64,000 bases of DNA from Telopea speciosissima. Taxonomy: Eukaryota > Streptophyta > Magnoliopsida > Proteales > Proteaceae. A model generated the notes under the pieces. The model was not told the DNA's origin. It was given only the letters and a program-made list of their open reading frames with translations, and made no database searches. Each line of letters starts with the position of its first letter. Positions within the stretch are counted from its first letter, which is position 1. The translations under genes and the position numbers were made by a program. Shown piece by piece: positions 48,241 to 58,325 of the stretch. The stretch is taken from contig NC_057924.1 in NCBI RefSeq assembly GCF_018873765.1, forward strand, positions 9,238,001 through 9,302,000, written 5' to 3'.

Positions 48241-48402
48241 GTCCAGCACCTGCCTGGGCTGCATGTGCAGCGCCAAACTTGGTGAGGTGTGAAAAGACAG
48301 CATCACCCCTGCCCAAGCGCCTTGCCCGAGCAGGGGTGAGGGGGTCTTTTCACACCTCACCAAATCCAGTGCTGCACATGCAGCCCGGGCAGGGTGCTGG
48401 AC
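48241..48402. repeat. GC-rich fold-back element
   Basis: Arms of about 60 bp start GTCCAGCACCTGCCTGGGCT and end with the complement (GGTGCTGGAC). A second inner pair, GGTGAGGTGTGAAAAGAC, is also inverted. The 162-bp unit is GC-rich in AT-rich DNA; superfamily unknown. Confidence 0.8.
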
Positions 48403-48559
48403 AGAATCTTTTTGGATTGTTTCTTGGGGTAGCTAAAAATAAGTAAGTATTGCAAAAGATACAAAAGACGTTGAGTACATTTATTATAGTGTGGCAGCTA
48501 CTCATGCAATCTAAATAACACGATTCTTAATGAAATTCGGGTTAGATCTTGTAAAGACC

Positions 48560-49090
48560 AGTGGAAATATTTTATGATAATCAAGTGGCAATACACTTGA
48601 TAAATAGTGGCGCAAACAGCTCAAAAGGAAACATATGAAAATATACTACCATTATAAACAAGATATAGAAGAAAATGGTGAAATTAAAGATGACTTATAT
48701 AAATATGAGTGATACGGTAATCAATCCCCTTACAAAGGGAGTTTTTGCCAAAGCCTTCAACAAACGTGTGAATTTAATGAGACTTATAATTGTTTTAAGT
48801 CTAATATATGAACTGAATATTCCTCGTCATGACAATCAAATATCATGATGATTATTCTTAAAAATAATGAGTGAAACGTAAATGCAAAATAGAGTTGAGA
48901 GAACTTCCAAGGACATCTCACCAATATTAGAAGATTCACTTTGATCCATCTCTATACTCATGAAAGATGGGTTCACTATATTTGGGACGAGGCTTGTGAC
49001 TAGGCCAACAAGATATCAAAGAGTACCTGACCAAGCCTATGGTATTAGCTGCCTCCATTGCAATATATAGCCAAGTGGAAGATGTGGGTG
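48560..49090 (+). mobile_element. Ty1/copia relic, RNase H end
   Basis: 48580-48700 reads NQVAIHLINSGA and KHMKIYYHYKQDIEENGEIK, and 48705 on reads NPLTKGVFAKAF. These are the end of a copia RNase H domain. At about 49070 GCCAAGTGGAAGATGTGGG resembles a polypurine tract meeting an LTR start. Old, broken several times; no LTR pair seen. Confidence 0.65.
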
Positions 49091-49168
49091 AATTGGTCAT
49101 ATGGCCTCACCCACATTCATATGGAAAAGATCAATGCACCCATAATAGAAGGAATGAAAAGAGAAGTC

Positions 49169-49413
49169 TGGGTGTAAATGAATAGCCAAAATCCGTTTAG
49201 CACAATCCAAATCCGTCCGAAAGCTAAACTGATGCGGATACGAATAGACTATAGCAATCCGAAAAACTATATTCACATGTAAATGAATAAAATATTCGAT
49301 CCGTATTCGTGTCCGTATCTATTTAGCACTATCCGAATCCGTCTGATAGCTAATCGAATGCAGATGCGGATATAGTACTATCCGAACCGAATCCAATCCG
49401 TTTACAGCCCTAA
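49169..49413. repeat. hAT-type MITE, GGGTGTAAATG ends
   Basis: Begins GGGTGTAAATGAATAGCC and ends CCGTTTACAGCCCTA, inverted. The interior alternates ATCCG/CGGAT words. It abuts the copia relic. Confidence 0.65.
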
Positions 49414-51030
49414 AAAGAAGTGATTCCTTCTTGTGGAATATAGTTGTTAAGAATAAAACACTCCAACGGCTACGAAAATGAGTACAAATAATTGACACAG
49501 AATTGATGATTGCAACTGAAGAGCCCTCTACCTGTATACGGCACATCAAAAAGATCCTCTAATTCCAAGAGTTTGCTTAGTACTGCCATTTTCAACTATC
49601 ATAAACGTAAGGTCCCCCAAGGGCATTAGGGACTATATGCTGGAGTTTTTAAGCTCAGATCAGACATCTCAGATTACTTCCACAAGCTTATCCATATTCA
49701 CTGTTGTAGTTTTTCATTTGGACCACCCATACTCTAGAGCAGAGCTGCATAGAATGGTTGCAGTTCTACATTATAAACCATTCCCCCATGGTCATCAAGT
49801 TACCAGATTGATTACTCTAAGTCAATCTTGAATGAGTTAAAAACGGTTTCCTCGTGTCAACTAATCCAATAATAAACCTCTTCCACTGCTCACATGCCTG
49901 TGTCTTGGTTTGGGTTCAATCCAACCATCAAGGCTTATCAAACAGATTTTAGAGATTCAACTACAGCTACCAACAAGATCAGAAGGGTTAAAATGATAGC
50001 ACCATACCAGGGGTCTGATCACGAACTCACAACTAGAGACCATGCAGCACAAAAGCATCGGGAAATACACGTAATACCAGCCAATTTAACGTTGTGCTTG
50101 GTCTCTATAATAAGTAATGAGATGATAATAGACCAGAAAGGTATTTAGCAAAACAGTATAAACTGTCACAGGGGAAACTCCATTTCACAAAGCATTAAAA
50201 CCTTTTCTCATGACCTACATGAAACCGAAAGAACCCCAGGAACCACACAAATACCATCAATCATCTCATAGTACATATATATGAAAGACGGAGAGACTGC
50301 AGCAACACTACTAACCACTGTTCAATATACATGGCATGAATCTAACCCACCAAAACATCTCAAATCTCAGCTTCCCCAGCCTCCAGTAGACTCAATTGCC
50401 TTCTTCACTTTCTGCATCAGAATAGGAAACCTATATCGCAAACAACCTTTAGCCCATGATATTCAACGACAAAAAAAAAACACAAATTTATACAGGTTAA
50501 ATTGTCTAGCTAAGACATGAGAAATCAAAATAGGCTGACATCAGTATGCCAGAGCCGCACAACCAGTTCCAACATTAAGACTCATGCAAGGTTACCCTGG
50601 AAACACGTATTCAGGTGTAGGCTAACACATGTAGCAATTAGCAGTCAGCGAGAAGGGAGAGCTATGCTCTACTTGAATGTGCATGCGCTCTAATGAAAGA
50701 AAAGTAGACAGCAGTTAAATTTTCCAGCATGAAGTCATCACCTGAGTCGGTACGTCCATGCCATGAACCAAGCAACACTCAAGCTTCTGCAAACACAACA
50801 CAGAAATGTCAAAGCCATCACCTTAAATGCTAAACAAAATTCTGGGAGTATCATCATTTTGTGCAAATACTTCGTTGGATTTACCATTTTAATCCAAGGA
50901 ATTAAATCGTTCATAACTAGTGAAGAGAATACCCAAAATCACTGTTGCATTATGAGAGCAAAATTAAATAATTGGCCAAGCCATCATAAAACAGTATACC
51001 CTTTTTTAAGGGAATTCACTTTCAATGGGA
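49414..51030. other. Intergenic or intron DNA with two exon-like segments
   Basis: On the minus strand, 50742-50786 has consensus borders (TTTGCAG before, CAG|GTGATG after) and reads KLECCLVHGMDVPTQ. Lower, 50382-50443 after GATATAG reads FPILMQKVKKAIESTGGWGS then TGA in one frame. They could be the last exons of an unrecognised minus-strand gene. I cannot name it or connect the frames with confidence. Confidence 0.3.
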
Positions 51031-51039
51031 AAATGGTGG

Positions 51040-51245
51040 AGAAAAAAGGATTGCAAGATATCTTGGAAGAATAGTGCATAATAAGCAAAGAAAAAATTAT
51101 TTTGCAGGTACACCAGAAGTTTACACCAAAACTGAACAAAACCAACCCAACAAAAACAGAACTGAATGAAACTAATGAATTAAAATTAAGAATGCGTATC
51201 GTCCACAACACTCACATTTAGGAACAATCACTGACCCACCAAAAC
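51040..51245. repeat. Local duplicate A (empty site of the Pack-MULE)
   Basis: The segment with GGATTGCAAGATAT, AATAAGCAAAGAA, then GGTACACCAGAAG and CCAAAACTGAACAAAACC matches the two flanks of the MULE insertion (51258-51320 and 52675-52790) joined together. So it is a tandem duplicate without the insertion. Confidence 0.7.
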
Positions 51246-51479
51246 AAAATGGGAGAAATAAGAAAAGGGTTGCAAGATATTCATGGAATAACAGTACACA
51301 CTAAGCAAAGAAGAATTTAATGGGGGTAATTTACACGTACCTCCCCTGAGGTATCACGTAAGTACAGATTCACCCGTGAGTTTTGGATATTTACACATGC
51401 CACCCCTGCTTTTCAAAATAATTAATAAGTAAACCCTAGAACAATGGTAAAGTGAAGGACATAACAGCTGCAACAATGG

Positions 51480-51946
51480 AGAGCACCATATCTGATGAAA
51501 ATCTGGGATTTGGGAGAAGACACTTTCGGCAATTCCGGACGTTGCAAGCAATCTATAACTTGAAATCATTGTCTCCTTCAAAGGGAACTTGCAGCAACAG
51601 ATTCATACCCTGCAGATCCTCTTCATGGCTTCACACTTTTGGGGTAATCGAAAATGCTTCCCCTGTTAATGAAGGGGGAAATGAGGCTTATTGCAGGCTG
51701 CTGAAAAACGAACTTTTTGGGACTGATTTTGGGTTTTTTCTCCTGCAGGTCCAGGTCAGGCTCAGGGTTTGCCTTTGATGAGTCCAAGCAAGAATATGTT
51801 GAGGTTTAAGACCGATCCATCGAGTCCAAGCTCACCTTACTCTCCATCTGTGTTTATCCATGATGGAGCAACTTCCGGGAAGGTTTCCACGCCACTTAAG
51901 CCTCCTAGGAAGATTCCCAAGACACCCCACAAGGTTAGATCCAAGT
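51480..51946 (+). pseudogene. FZR3: Captured exon 1 of FZR3/CCS52B (APC/C activator)
   Basis: Reads LKSLSPSKGTCSNRFIPCRS, then NEGGNEAYCRLLKNELFG, and in a second frame MSPSKNMLRFKTDPSSPSSP, then PLKPPRKIPKTPHK. This is the N-terminal region of plant FIZZY-RELATED 3/CCS52B, with the C-box-like DRFIPCRS element (here NRFIPCRS) that docks on the APC/C and the usual K.PRK.P.TPHK stretch before the WD40 propeller. A frameshift separates the halves near 51740. After PHK the sequence continues GTTAGATCC, as if intron 1 began there. No WD40 repeats follow, so it cannot activate the APC/C. It is cargo inside a MULE. Confidence 0.88.
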
Positions 51947-52404
51947 GATCAGAATATTGTGTTCCAATTATAACTTCATAGTTTATAATTGGCGGTGGAC
52001 AGAGCAGGGCTGGTGAGTTGCATAGGGCAGTCGAGTGTAAATAACAGATTATTCATGTTTTGGATCTCTGTTTTGGGTTCTCTTCGGTTGGAATCAACAG
52101 GCCATGGGACTCCTCTTCCACCCTGCTGATCTCTCTATTTTTTTTCGGGATCTTATTTGTCTGCACAAGGGATTGCTTCAGCATGAATTTCAGGTCAACC
52201 GGACCTGCAGAACTGGTTCTCCTTATCTGATCGATTTTACCAGGTTTCAGGGTTTTATAGGCTTCTCGATTTTGGGATTTCTACCAAATCATGCCACTGG
52301 TTGCATAAATTTTTGGGGATCACTTCCCGCTGTCTGGTATTTGTTTCAGTTGTCTTCTCAGGTCAATCATATGCGGAAAGTCTCCTCACCTCCTTTCCAA
52401 ACCA

Positions 52405-52455
52405 GGAAGAAGAAGAAGACGATGACGATGACGATGATGAAGAAGAAGAAGAAGA
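52405..52455. repeat. GAA/GAC/GAT low-complexity run
   Basis: Imperfect trinucleotide repeat encoding an acidic run in one frame; inside the Pack-MULE. Confidence 0.85.
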
Positions 52456-52666
52456 GGACCACAATGTCATTCTACCCTATCAAGGGTATATTGGTCATAA
52501 AATGTCTAAAACACTCTTAACGCTCGCAACTAATGGGAACAACCAACGGAGTGAGTTTACTTATTAATTATTTTGGAAAGCAGGGATGGCATGCATAAAT
52601 ATCCAAAACTCACAGGTGGTTCTGTAATTATGCGATACCTAATGGGAGGTACGTGTAAATTACCCC

Positions 52667-53608
52667 TTTTTTTCAAGGTACAGCTGAAGGTTACTCCAAA
52701 ACCAAACAGAACAAACCCAGTAAATGAGAGGTTGGTGAATCAAAAAACATGAATGCTCCTCAGTTATGTTCTCATTTGAAAAGAGCCCATCAGCCACAAA
52801 AGAAAGAAATTGTTAAGACTATATAAATCTCAGTGTTTTGGAACAGCTAGAAAACCTCCATAATGCTAAGACATCCCCGTACACTTTCCTTAAGGCAGCA
52901 CAATTGCTTTGATTACTTTAACAATATGCAAAGCTCAAGGAATTCTAGAAGAGGCAAAAGACAAAAAACTGAACCAGAAATTCGGCAATATAAACTTGCA
53001 TAACTGGTAAAAGATTGGATGCCTGGGAAAGAGTGGGTTACAGATATGACAATGGTTGCTCATGCCAACAACAAATCGCCACATTGCCACAATCAGTTCA
53101 ATTGTGATAAAGCTACATAATCGGATAGTTTCAGCTTCTTTCTTTTTCTTTTCCTTTCCTCTATTTTAAATGTTAGGTCAAAGAGATTTTATTGCAAAAG
53201 AACAGCCAAGGTATGAGACATAAAATAAAAAGCTTTGGGTAAATCATCACCAAAGGCCTAATAAGCCTAAAAACCTCAAGAGGACTAAACAATAGGGTAG
53301 GACCCAATATATAAGGACTACCTAACCACCCCGCTGGTGGCCAGCTAATCTGATAGATAATTAGCAAATCACAACCTCCAAGAGAACCAAAAATCCCCAT
53401 GAGAGCAAAGCAAACTCACTCTCATGATGAGATGCATACTGCCAAGGTTCAACAGGATGAGCTTGGAGTCAATTGATTACCAACTTGGAATCATCTTCAA
53501 TGAGTACATCCTCCCCAACCATTGGACAAAGCAATATCCAAACCTTTGAAAATAGATTTCTGCTCTGCAGTAACAGAGTAAGAGCAACCAATGGTGCCGA
53601 TTCCCACT
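52667..53608. other. Right flank of Pack-MULE, intergenic
   Basis: The first 130 bp are the second half of local duplicate B. At 53160-53410 there is repeat-like sequence with no coding content, possibly an old LINE end. No gene. Confidence 0.4.
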
Positions 53609-53620
53609 GGGTCCTAACTA

Positions 53621-53864
53621 CAACAACAACAACAACAAACTCAGCCTTACCCCAACTTAATGGGGTCAGCTACATGGATCCAAACAAAACAAAGTATGGA
53701 AAACATAGTTTTAACCAAAAAAAGGAAAGAAAAGATGGGGAAAGAGATGAGAGATGAAAAAGGAAAAGGACAAAAGAAAGATGGGAAATAAATAGAAAAA
53801 TGAACGATGGAAGATGGAAGAGAAAAGAGGCATAGCCAACCCGTCAGGAGAACTCAGCTAAATG
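53621..53864 (-). mobile_element. SINE with RTE-type TTG tail, 12-bp target duplication
   Basis: On the minus strand it ends GATCCATGTAGCTGACCCC, AAGTTGGGGTAAGGCTGAG, then (TTG)n. This 3' end matches the RTE LINE at 54919. The direct repeat GGGTCCTAACTA at 53609-53620 and 53865-53876 is a perfect 12-bp target duplication. It has no coding capacity over 244 bp. A sister copy is nested in the TRIM at 58515. Confidence 0.85.
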
Positions 53865-53893
53865 GGGTCCTAACTATACCATAAATATTTTAA

Positions 53894-54841
53894 GAGTAAA
53901 TTACACGGACCTCCCCTGTACCTTTGATAACCTCAGAGAGCACCCTTGTATTTTCAAAAATTACAATCAACCCCAGTACGTTAGATGAGGGATTGTGCAG
54001 CGATGAGGGATTGAAACAGGGGTGTGCGAAGGTTGTGGGTGGGGAGCGTTCTCAGGAACGATAGGAGAGGCGTTGACAAGGTCAAGAGTACCCGTCAAGG
54101 GAGGGATCCCAACTCCAAGAGGAGAGGTGTGAACCGCATGCTATTGTAAGAAGCTTACTGTCATCTGAACTTTGATCTACACTCTCAATTGAGTTCCAAA
54201 CCTCTTCGGATTAAAGTTCTGCAACTTTGCTTCAGAATGATGGAACCCTACACTATTATCATATCTTCTTCCGTCTGGGGATGGAATTACAATGTAATCT
54301 TGCGTTACAAAACAGGAAACAATTTCGCAACCTCTACGCCTCCCTGGAGAGGGCCAAGATCAAAACATTCAAGAAAATCAAGGAATCAAGATTCACAATG
54401 ATCATATTCTTGTGGTCATGTGGAACGATGCTTATTCGGACGTTGCCTCGAAGACCTTGCCTTGATAATGGAATGCCAGAAAAAGCTTTCGTGGAGGTAC
54501 TCACCCACAATGGGTGATGAACACAGCATCCATTCAACGATCTTCTCTCCCAGGTGGTCTGGTTGAGTTGCAGAGAAGAACAAGGTGAAAACAAAATAGA
54601 ATTGCTATTTAGGGCAACTCATTCAAAAGGGCAAAAGGTTAATCTCACTTCCAGGTAGGGTAACTTGGCCATTATGAATTTATTTCCTCTATGACGTCAT
54701 CACTTAACAGCAGATCACTAACAAGGTGGAGTCGAGTGTAACAACGTTTGTGAAATACGGGCATTAAGCGTAATTTTTTAAAAGATAGGGGTGTTCCCTG
54801 GAATTAGGCAAAGTAACAAGGGTGGTCCGTGTAATTTTCTC
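53894..54841. mobile_element. Non-autonomous MULE with 9-bp target duplication
   Basis: Ends GAGTAAATTACACGGACC and GGTCCGTGTAATTTTCTC are inverted, and the similarity continues for about 85 bp. The direct repeat ATATTTTAA (53885-53893 and 54842-54850) is a perfect 9-bp target duplication. The 948-bp interior has a 96-codon open stretch (54227-54517) that I do not recognise; it may be captured DNA. Confidence 0.9.
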
Positions 54842-54918
54842 ATATTTTAATTACACCATATTCACAAGATTGTGGACTTGCTAAAAAATATCACTGGACA
54901 ACCTTTCAAATGGCACAC

Positions 54919-55640
54919 TACAACAACAACTCAGCCTTATCCCAACTAAATGGGGTCGGCTACACAGATCCTTGTGAAGACAAAAAATTAAAACAAAGTA
55001 AAAGAAAAGAAAAGAAACACAACATGGCCATGCCTTTCGACGTCATATTAGAGACAAGACCTAAACTATGCATGTCTTTCCTCACCACTTCTCCTAGGGT
55101 CATTTTAGGCCTGCCCCTAGCTCTTTTAGTACCTTCAATCTGAATCAAGTCACTCCTCCAAACTGGGGCGTCCGAAGCCCTACATAGAACATAGCCATGC
55201 CATCTCAAACGACTTTCTCGTAGCTTATCTTGAATCAAGGCAACCCCCAAGTCAGCTCTAATATGGTTATTCCTTTCTTTATCCTTCCTAGTTTTGCCAC
55301 TCATCCATCTCAACATTCTCATCTCCGCTACACTTAGCTTATCTATATGACACTTCTTAACTATCCAACACTCCGTGCCATAAATCATAGCCGGTCTAAT
55401 GACTGTCCTGTAAAACTTTCCTCTAAGCTTTAAAGGGATCCGTCGATCACATAACACTCCGGATGCCCCTCTCCACTTTATCCACCCTATTTTAATCTTC
55501 TGTGAGACATTATCTTCAATATCACCTTCCATACTAATAATCGATCCTAGATACCTAAATTGGTTACATTGTAGAATCTTCGTTTCACCAACTTTCACAC
55601 CCTCATTCTCAACTTCAGTTGTTCCAACCTTAGTAAACAG
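54919..55640 (-). mobile_element. RTE-type LINE, 3' part of reverse transcriptase
   Basis: The minus-strand frame (about 55598-54960) shows the end of an RTE reverse transcriptase: CNQFRYLGSIISMEGDIEDN, WIKWRGASGVLCDRRIPLKL, KFYRTVIRPAMIYGTECW, VAEMRMLRWMSGKTRKD, then RLRWHGYVLCRASDAPVWRS and ARGRPKMTLGEVVRKDM. The frame is open across the whole fragment. The catalytic palm and the endonuclease are missing, so it is 5'-truncated. The 3' end reads GATCTGTGTAGCCGACCCC through GGGATAAGGCTGAG to (TTG)n. Confidence 0.92.
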
Positions 55641-55900
55641 AACTCCTTCTCAATTGGAATCCCAACTCTTATGTTAATTTCTTGCGTTCTTCCATTTTTT
55701 CCTTTCAATTTCTTAACAGTTACTGCAGCACTATTTTTTCCTTCTCTCGATCTTTAGGTAATTCTTCTTCATTCTAAAATTCCAGCAACACAGATCCATC
55801 ACATAGCATTTACAGATTCAGCTACCATTTCCCAATTCTTTCTAATCCTTGATAAGTTCACTTGGACCCTTCTTGAATCATAGTAACCTCTTGAAACTCA
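55641..55900. other. Intergenic, nothing recognised
   Basis: T/C-rich sequence next to the LINE fragment; no gene. Confidence 0.4.
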
Positions 55901-57055
55901 ATGATTCAAGAACTCAGAAAATCATTGCCTCTCTTAATCATGTTGTCCAGCAGTCCCTATTCCATCTTTTTATCCTAGGATTACAGCAGAATTTGCATAG
56001 CTCAATTGAGTTGTACCGATAGGATAACCATCCACAATCCTTATCCATGCCACCAGCAGCATCTTAGGCCACCACATCATTTGACATAACCATGTGGCTG
56101 CTCCTCTTTGAACCTCCTCAACTCAAATAAACCATGGCAATCCATATTTGAACCACTTGGTTCAGTCAAACCAAGCCAAACCAAGCCAAACCAAGCCAAG
56201 CCAAACCACTTAACTCAAAGATAATATTAATAAACTCTATTACATTAATATAAAAATCTAACACTAATTACACTCTAACCCATTTTAATTTGGTCAAACC
56301 ATGATTAAGGTCCCAATTACTCAATCTTGGATACCTTAGCTGTCATGCTAGGTGGTCGCCCTTTAACTTGCCACCCAAACCCAGCCTAACCTAAGATGAT
56401 GCCACACATAATCCACTAACTCATTACATGTTGCTGATATAAGCCCACTATCAACTCTTGTGACAACACATACTACCATGTTAGGTGGCCTCTTCCTAAG
56501 CCACCACCACCTTGGCCCATGCACATGGTGTCTAAACCATGTTGCGACACATGGTCCAATAGGGTGCTGCCACCTTTAAACATCATTAATTTTAATTAAT
56601 GATCCCTTAACTTAATTAATCAAGGTTACTTTTAATTAAGCATGATTACGACTAATCATGCCACCTTATGCTTCACTATTCACACCTACTTCCCTATTCA
56701 CTTAGTATATAATATGTACATATATATACCATAGTTGATATAAATATACCATAATACATAAAACAATACCTTAGTGTATTAAAATACTTCATAATCCTAT
56801 AATATGAATGTCAAAGATGAAAATTCATAAAATAATGTCCTACATTAATATAATATAAAATATCATATTACTCAATAAAATAATATTAAATAGCAATAAC
56901 ACTCACCATCTCAATGCAAATATTATTAGAATATTCACAAAAGCATTAAAATATTCATAGACATCTAACATAATATTAAAATAATGATGACATGCATGCG
57001 GGGTGTTACATTCTCCCCCTCTTATAAAATTTCGTCCTCGAATTTTCAGAGCTTG
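55900..57055 (-). mobile_element. Ty3/gypsy (chromovirus, Tekay/Del-like) LTR relic
   Basis: On the minus strand TCGAGGACGAAATTTTATAA is followed by GAGGGGGAGAATGTAACACC. This is the well-known junction of pol end, polypurine tract and LTR start in Tekay/Del chromoviruses. The LTR runs toward lower coordinates from about 57011; its far end is not sharply visible. A CCAAACCAAG microsatellite lies at 56163-56206. Fossil; no coding domain beside it. Confidence 0.7.
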
Positions 57056-58320
57056 TTACTTACTAAAACTTACAACTTAGAAAGAATGGGTTATTCAGAA
57101 CTCACTGCCCCAATTAATTATAACCCAAACGACAAGGTAAACTTGACTGCGATAATCGTTGGTAAGAAACAAAACAGAAACATGTTAAATCAGAGCACAA
57201 TTATTTAAAACAATGAAGAAGGCAAATACTAGTGCCAAGGATGACAAGAGCTCGGCTTAAAATAAAAGAAATATTGAAAAAGGTATGAGGGCTCTATCGA
57301 GCGCCTGCTTAGTGGTTAGAAAACCAACCCCCAGATTTATGGTGAATGGAATGAATTGTTTTGGTTTAGAATATTAGTTTGTTTTCAGATTAAAATCTTC
57401 TTCCTCCTATCCTTAACCTTAAGTGAGCCCATCACTTATATATCCAACAATCGACCTGCATCACAGCCTCACCATGATACAAGCCTCCTAGCATAAGCAT
57501 TAGAAAACTTATTTCAAGCAACGATTTAGAGATGGGTATCTCAATCCAGATCATTCCTAGGTGCCAATCTAGCTTGATCTGGATCAGTTGATCCAACTGA
57601 AGGATCAGCAGATTCAAAGGAATTACTGACATGGTGATTGATCTACTGCGTATAATAGATTGGATCAGTCCCACCATACACCAGGCCAGATAAGATGAAC
57701 TAGATCAGCATTGGCTGATCCTTGAAACCAGATAATATTTAAGGAGGGTATAAAAGTATAATGAATATCAAATGGTCACAAGACACACAACAAGCAGCTC
57801 TCATCTCATCTAAAGATCACAATTCCAAGATCCTATGCCTCAAACAAACCTGAAACCAACCAGCACACCAAGTAAAAGTTCACCCAACTACGGCTCCCAT
57901 TGCTGATAAGTCCACCTAAAGGTCCTAAACCACTACAAACGAAATCCCAAAAACCTGACAATACCCACAGCTGGGCTTTGAACCTGAAATGACAGTAGTT
58001 CCACATAAGCACCATAAACCACATGTCCACATCAACTAATTCCTGCTGCAAAGGGAATGTAGCCCATTCCTCGAAAGCAGTTTTTGCAGGATCCCTATAC
58101 ACCAAAATTATCACTTCAGGTTTTGGCGAACGAATAATCATACAGCTCTCTTTCCGGACAACACATACTAAGTGACCCCCACCACTTCTTCAGTTAAGAT
58201 TGGATTCCACATTTTTTTCCATGTTCTTTCGGGGGCAAATTGAAACAATTTATGCTACTAAGAACATATAAAAATTGACAATCAAAAAAGACCCCACAAG
58301 TATGACCTGAAATCAATGGA
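57056..58320. other. Intergenic, nothing firmly recognised
   Basis: About 1.26 kb with GATCAG-rich words at 57540-57720 and an open minus-strand stretch at 57833-58141 without recognisable domain. Confidence 0.45.
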
Positions 58321-58325
58321 TCAAC

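Larger units (their letters stand above)
51323..52666. mobile_element. Pack-MULE carrying FZR3/CCS52B exon 1
   Basis: The ends are inverted copies of about 125 bp, starting GGGGTAATTTACACGTACCT and ending with the complement; inner words such as GTGAGTTTTGGATATTTA and ATAATTAATAAGTAAAC also match. No clear 9-bp target duplication remains, but the neighbouring duplicate at 51040 marks the empty site. The interior holds a fragment of a host cell-cycle gene, an unrecognised transcript-like stretch (52100-52390) and a GAA/GAC-rich run. No transposase. Confidence 0.82.

Noticed and set aside
54960-55598. 212-codon open frame as a functional gene
   Set aside because: It is the 3' part of an RTE LINE reverse transcriptase, without the catalytic core or endonuclease.
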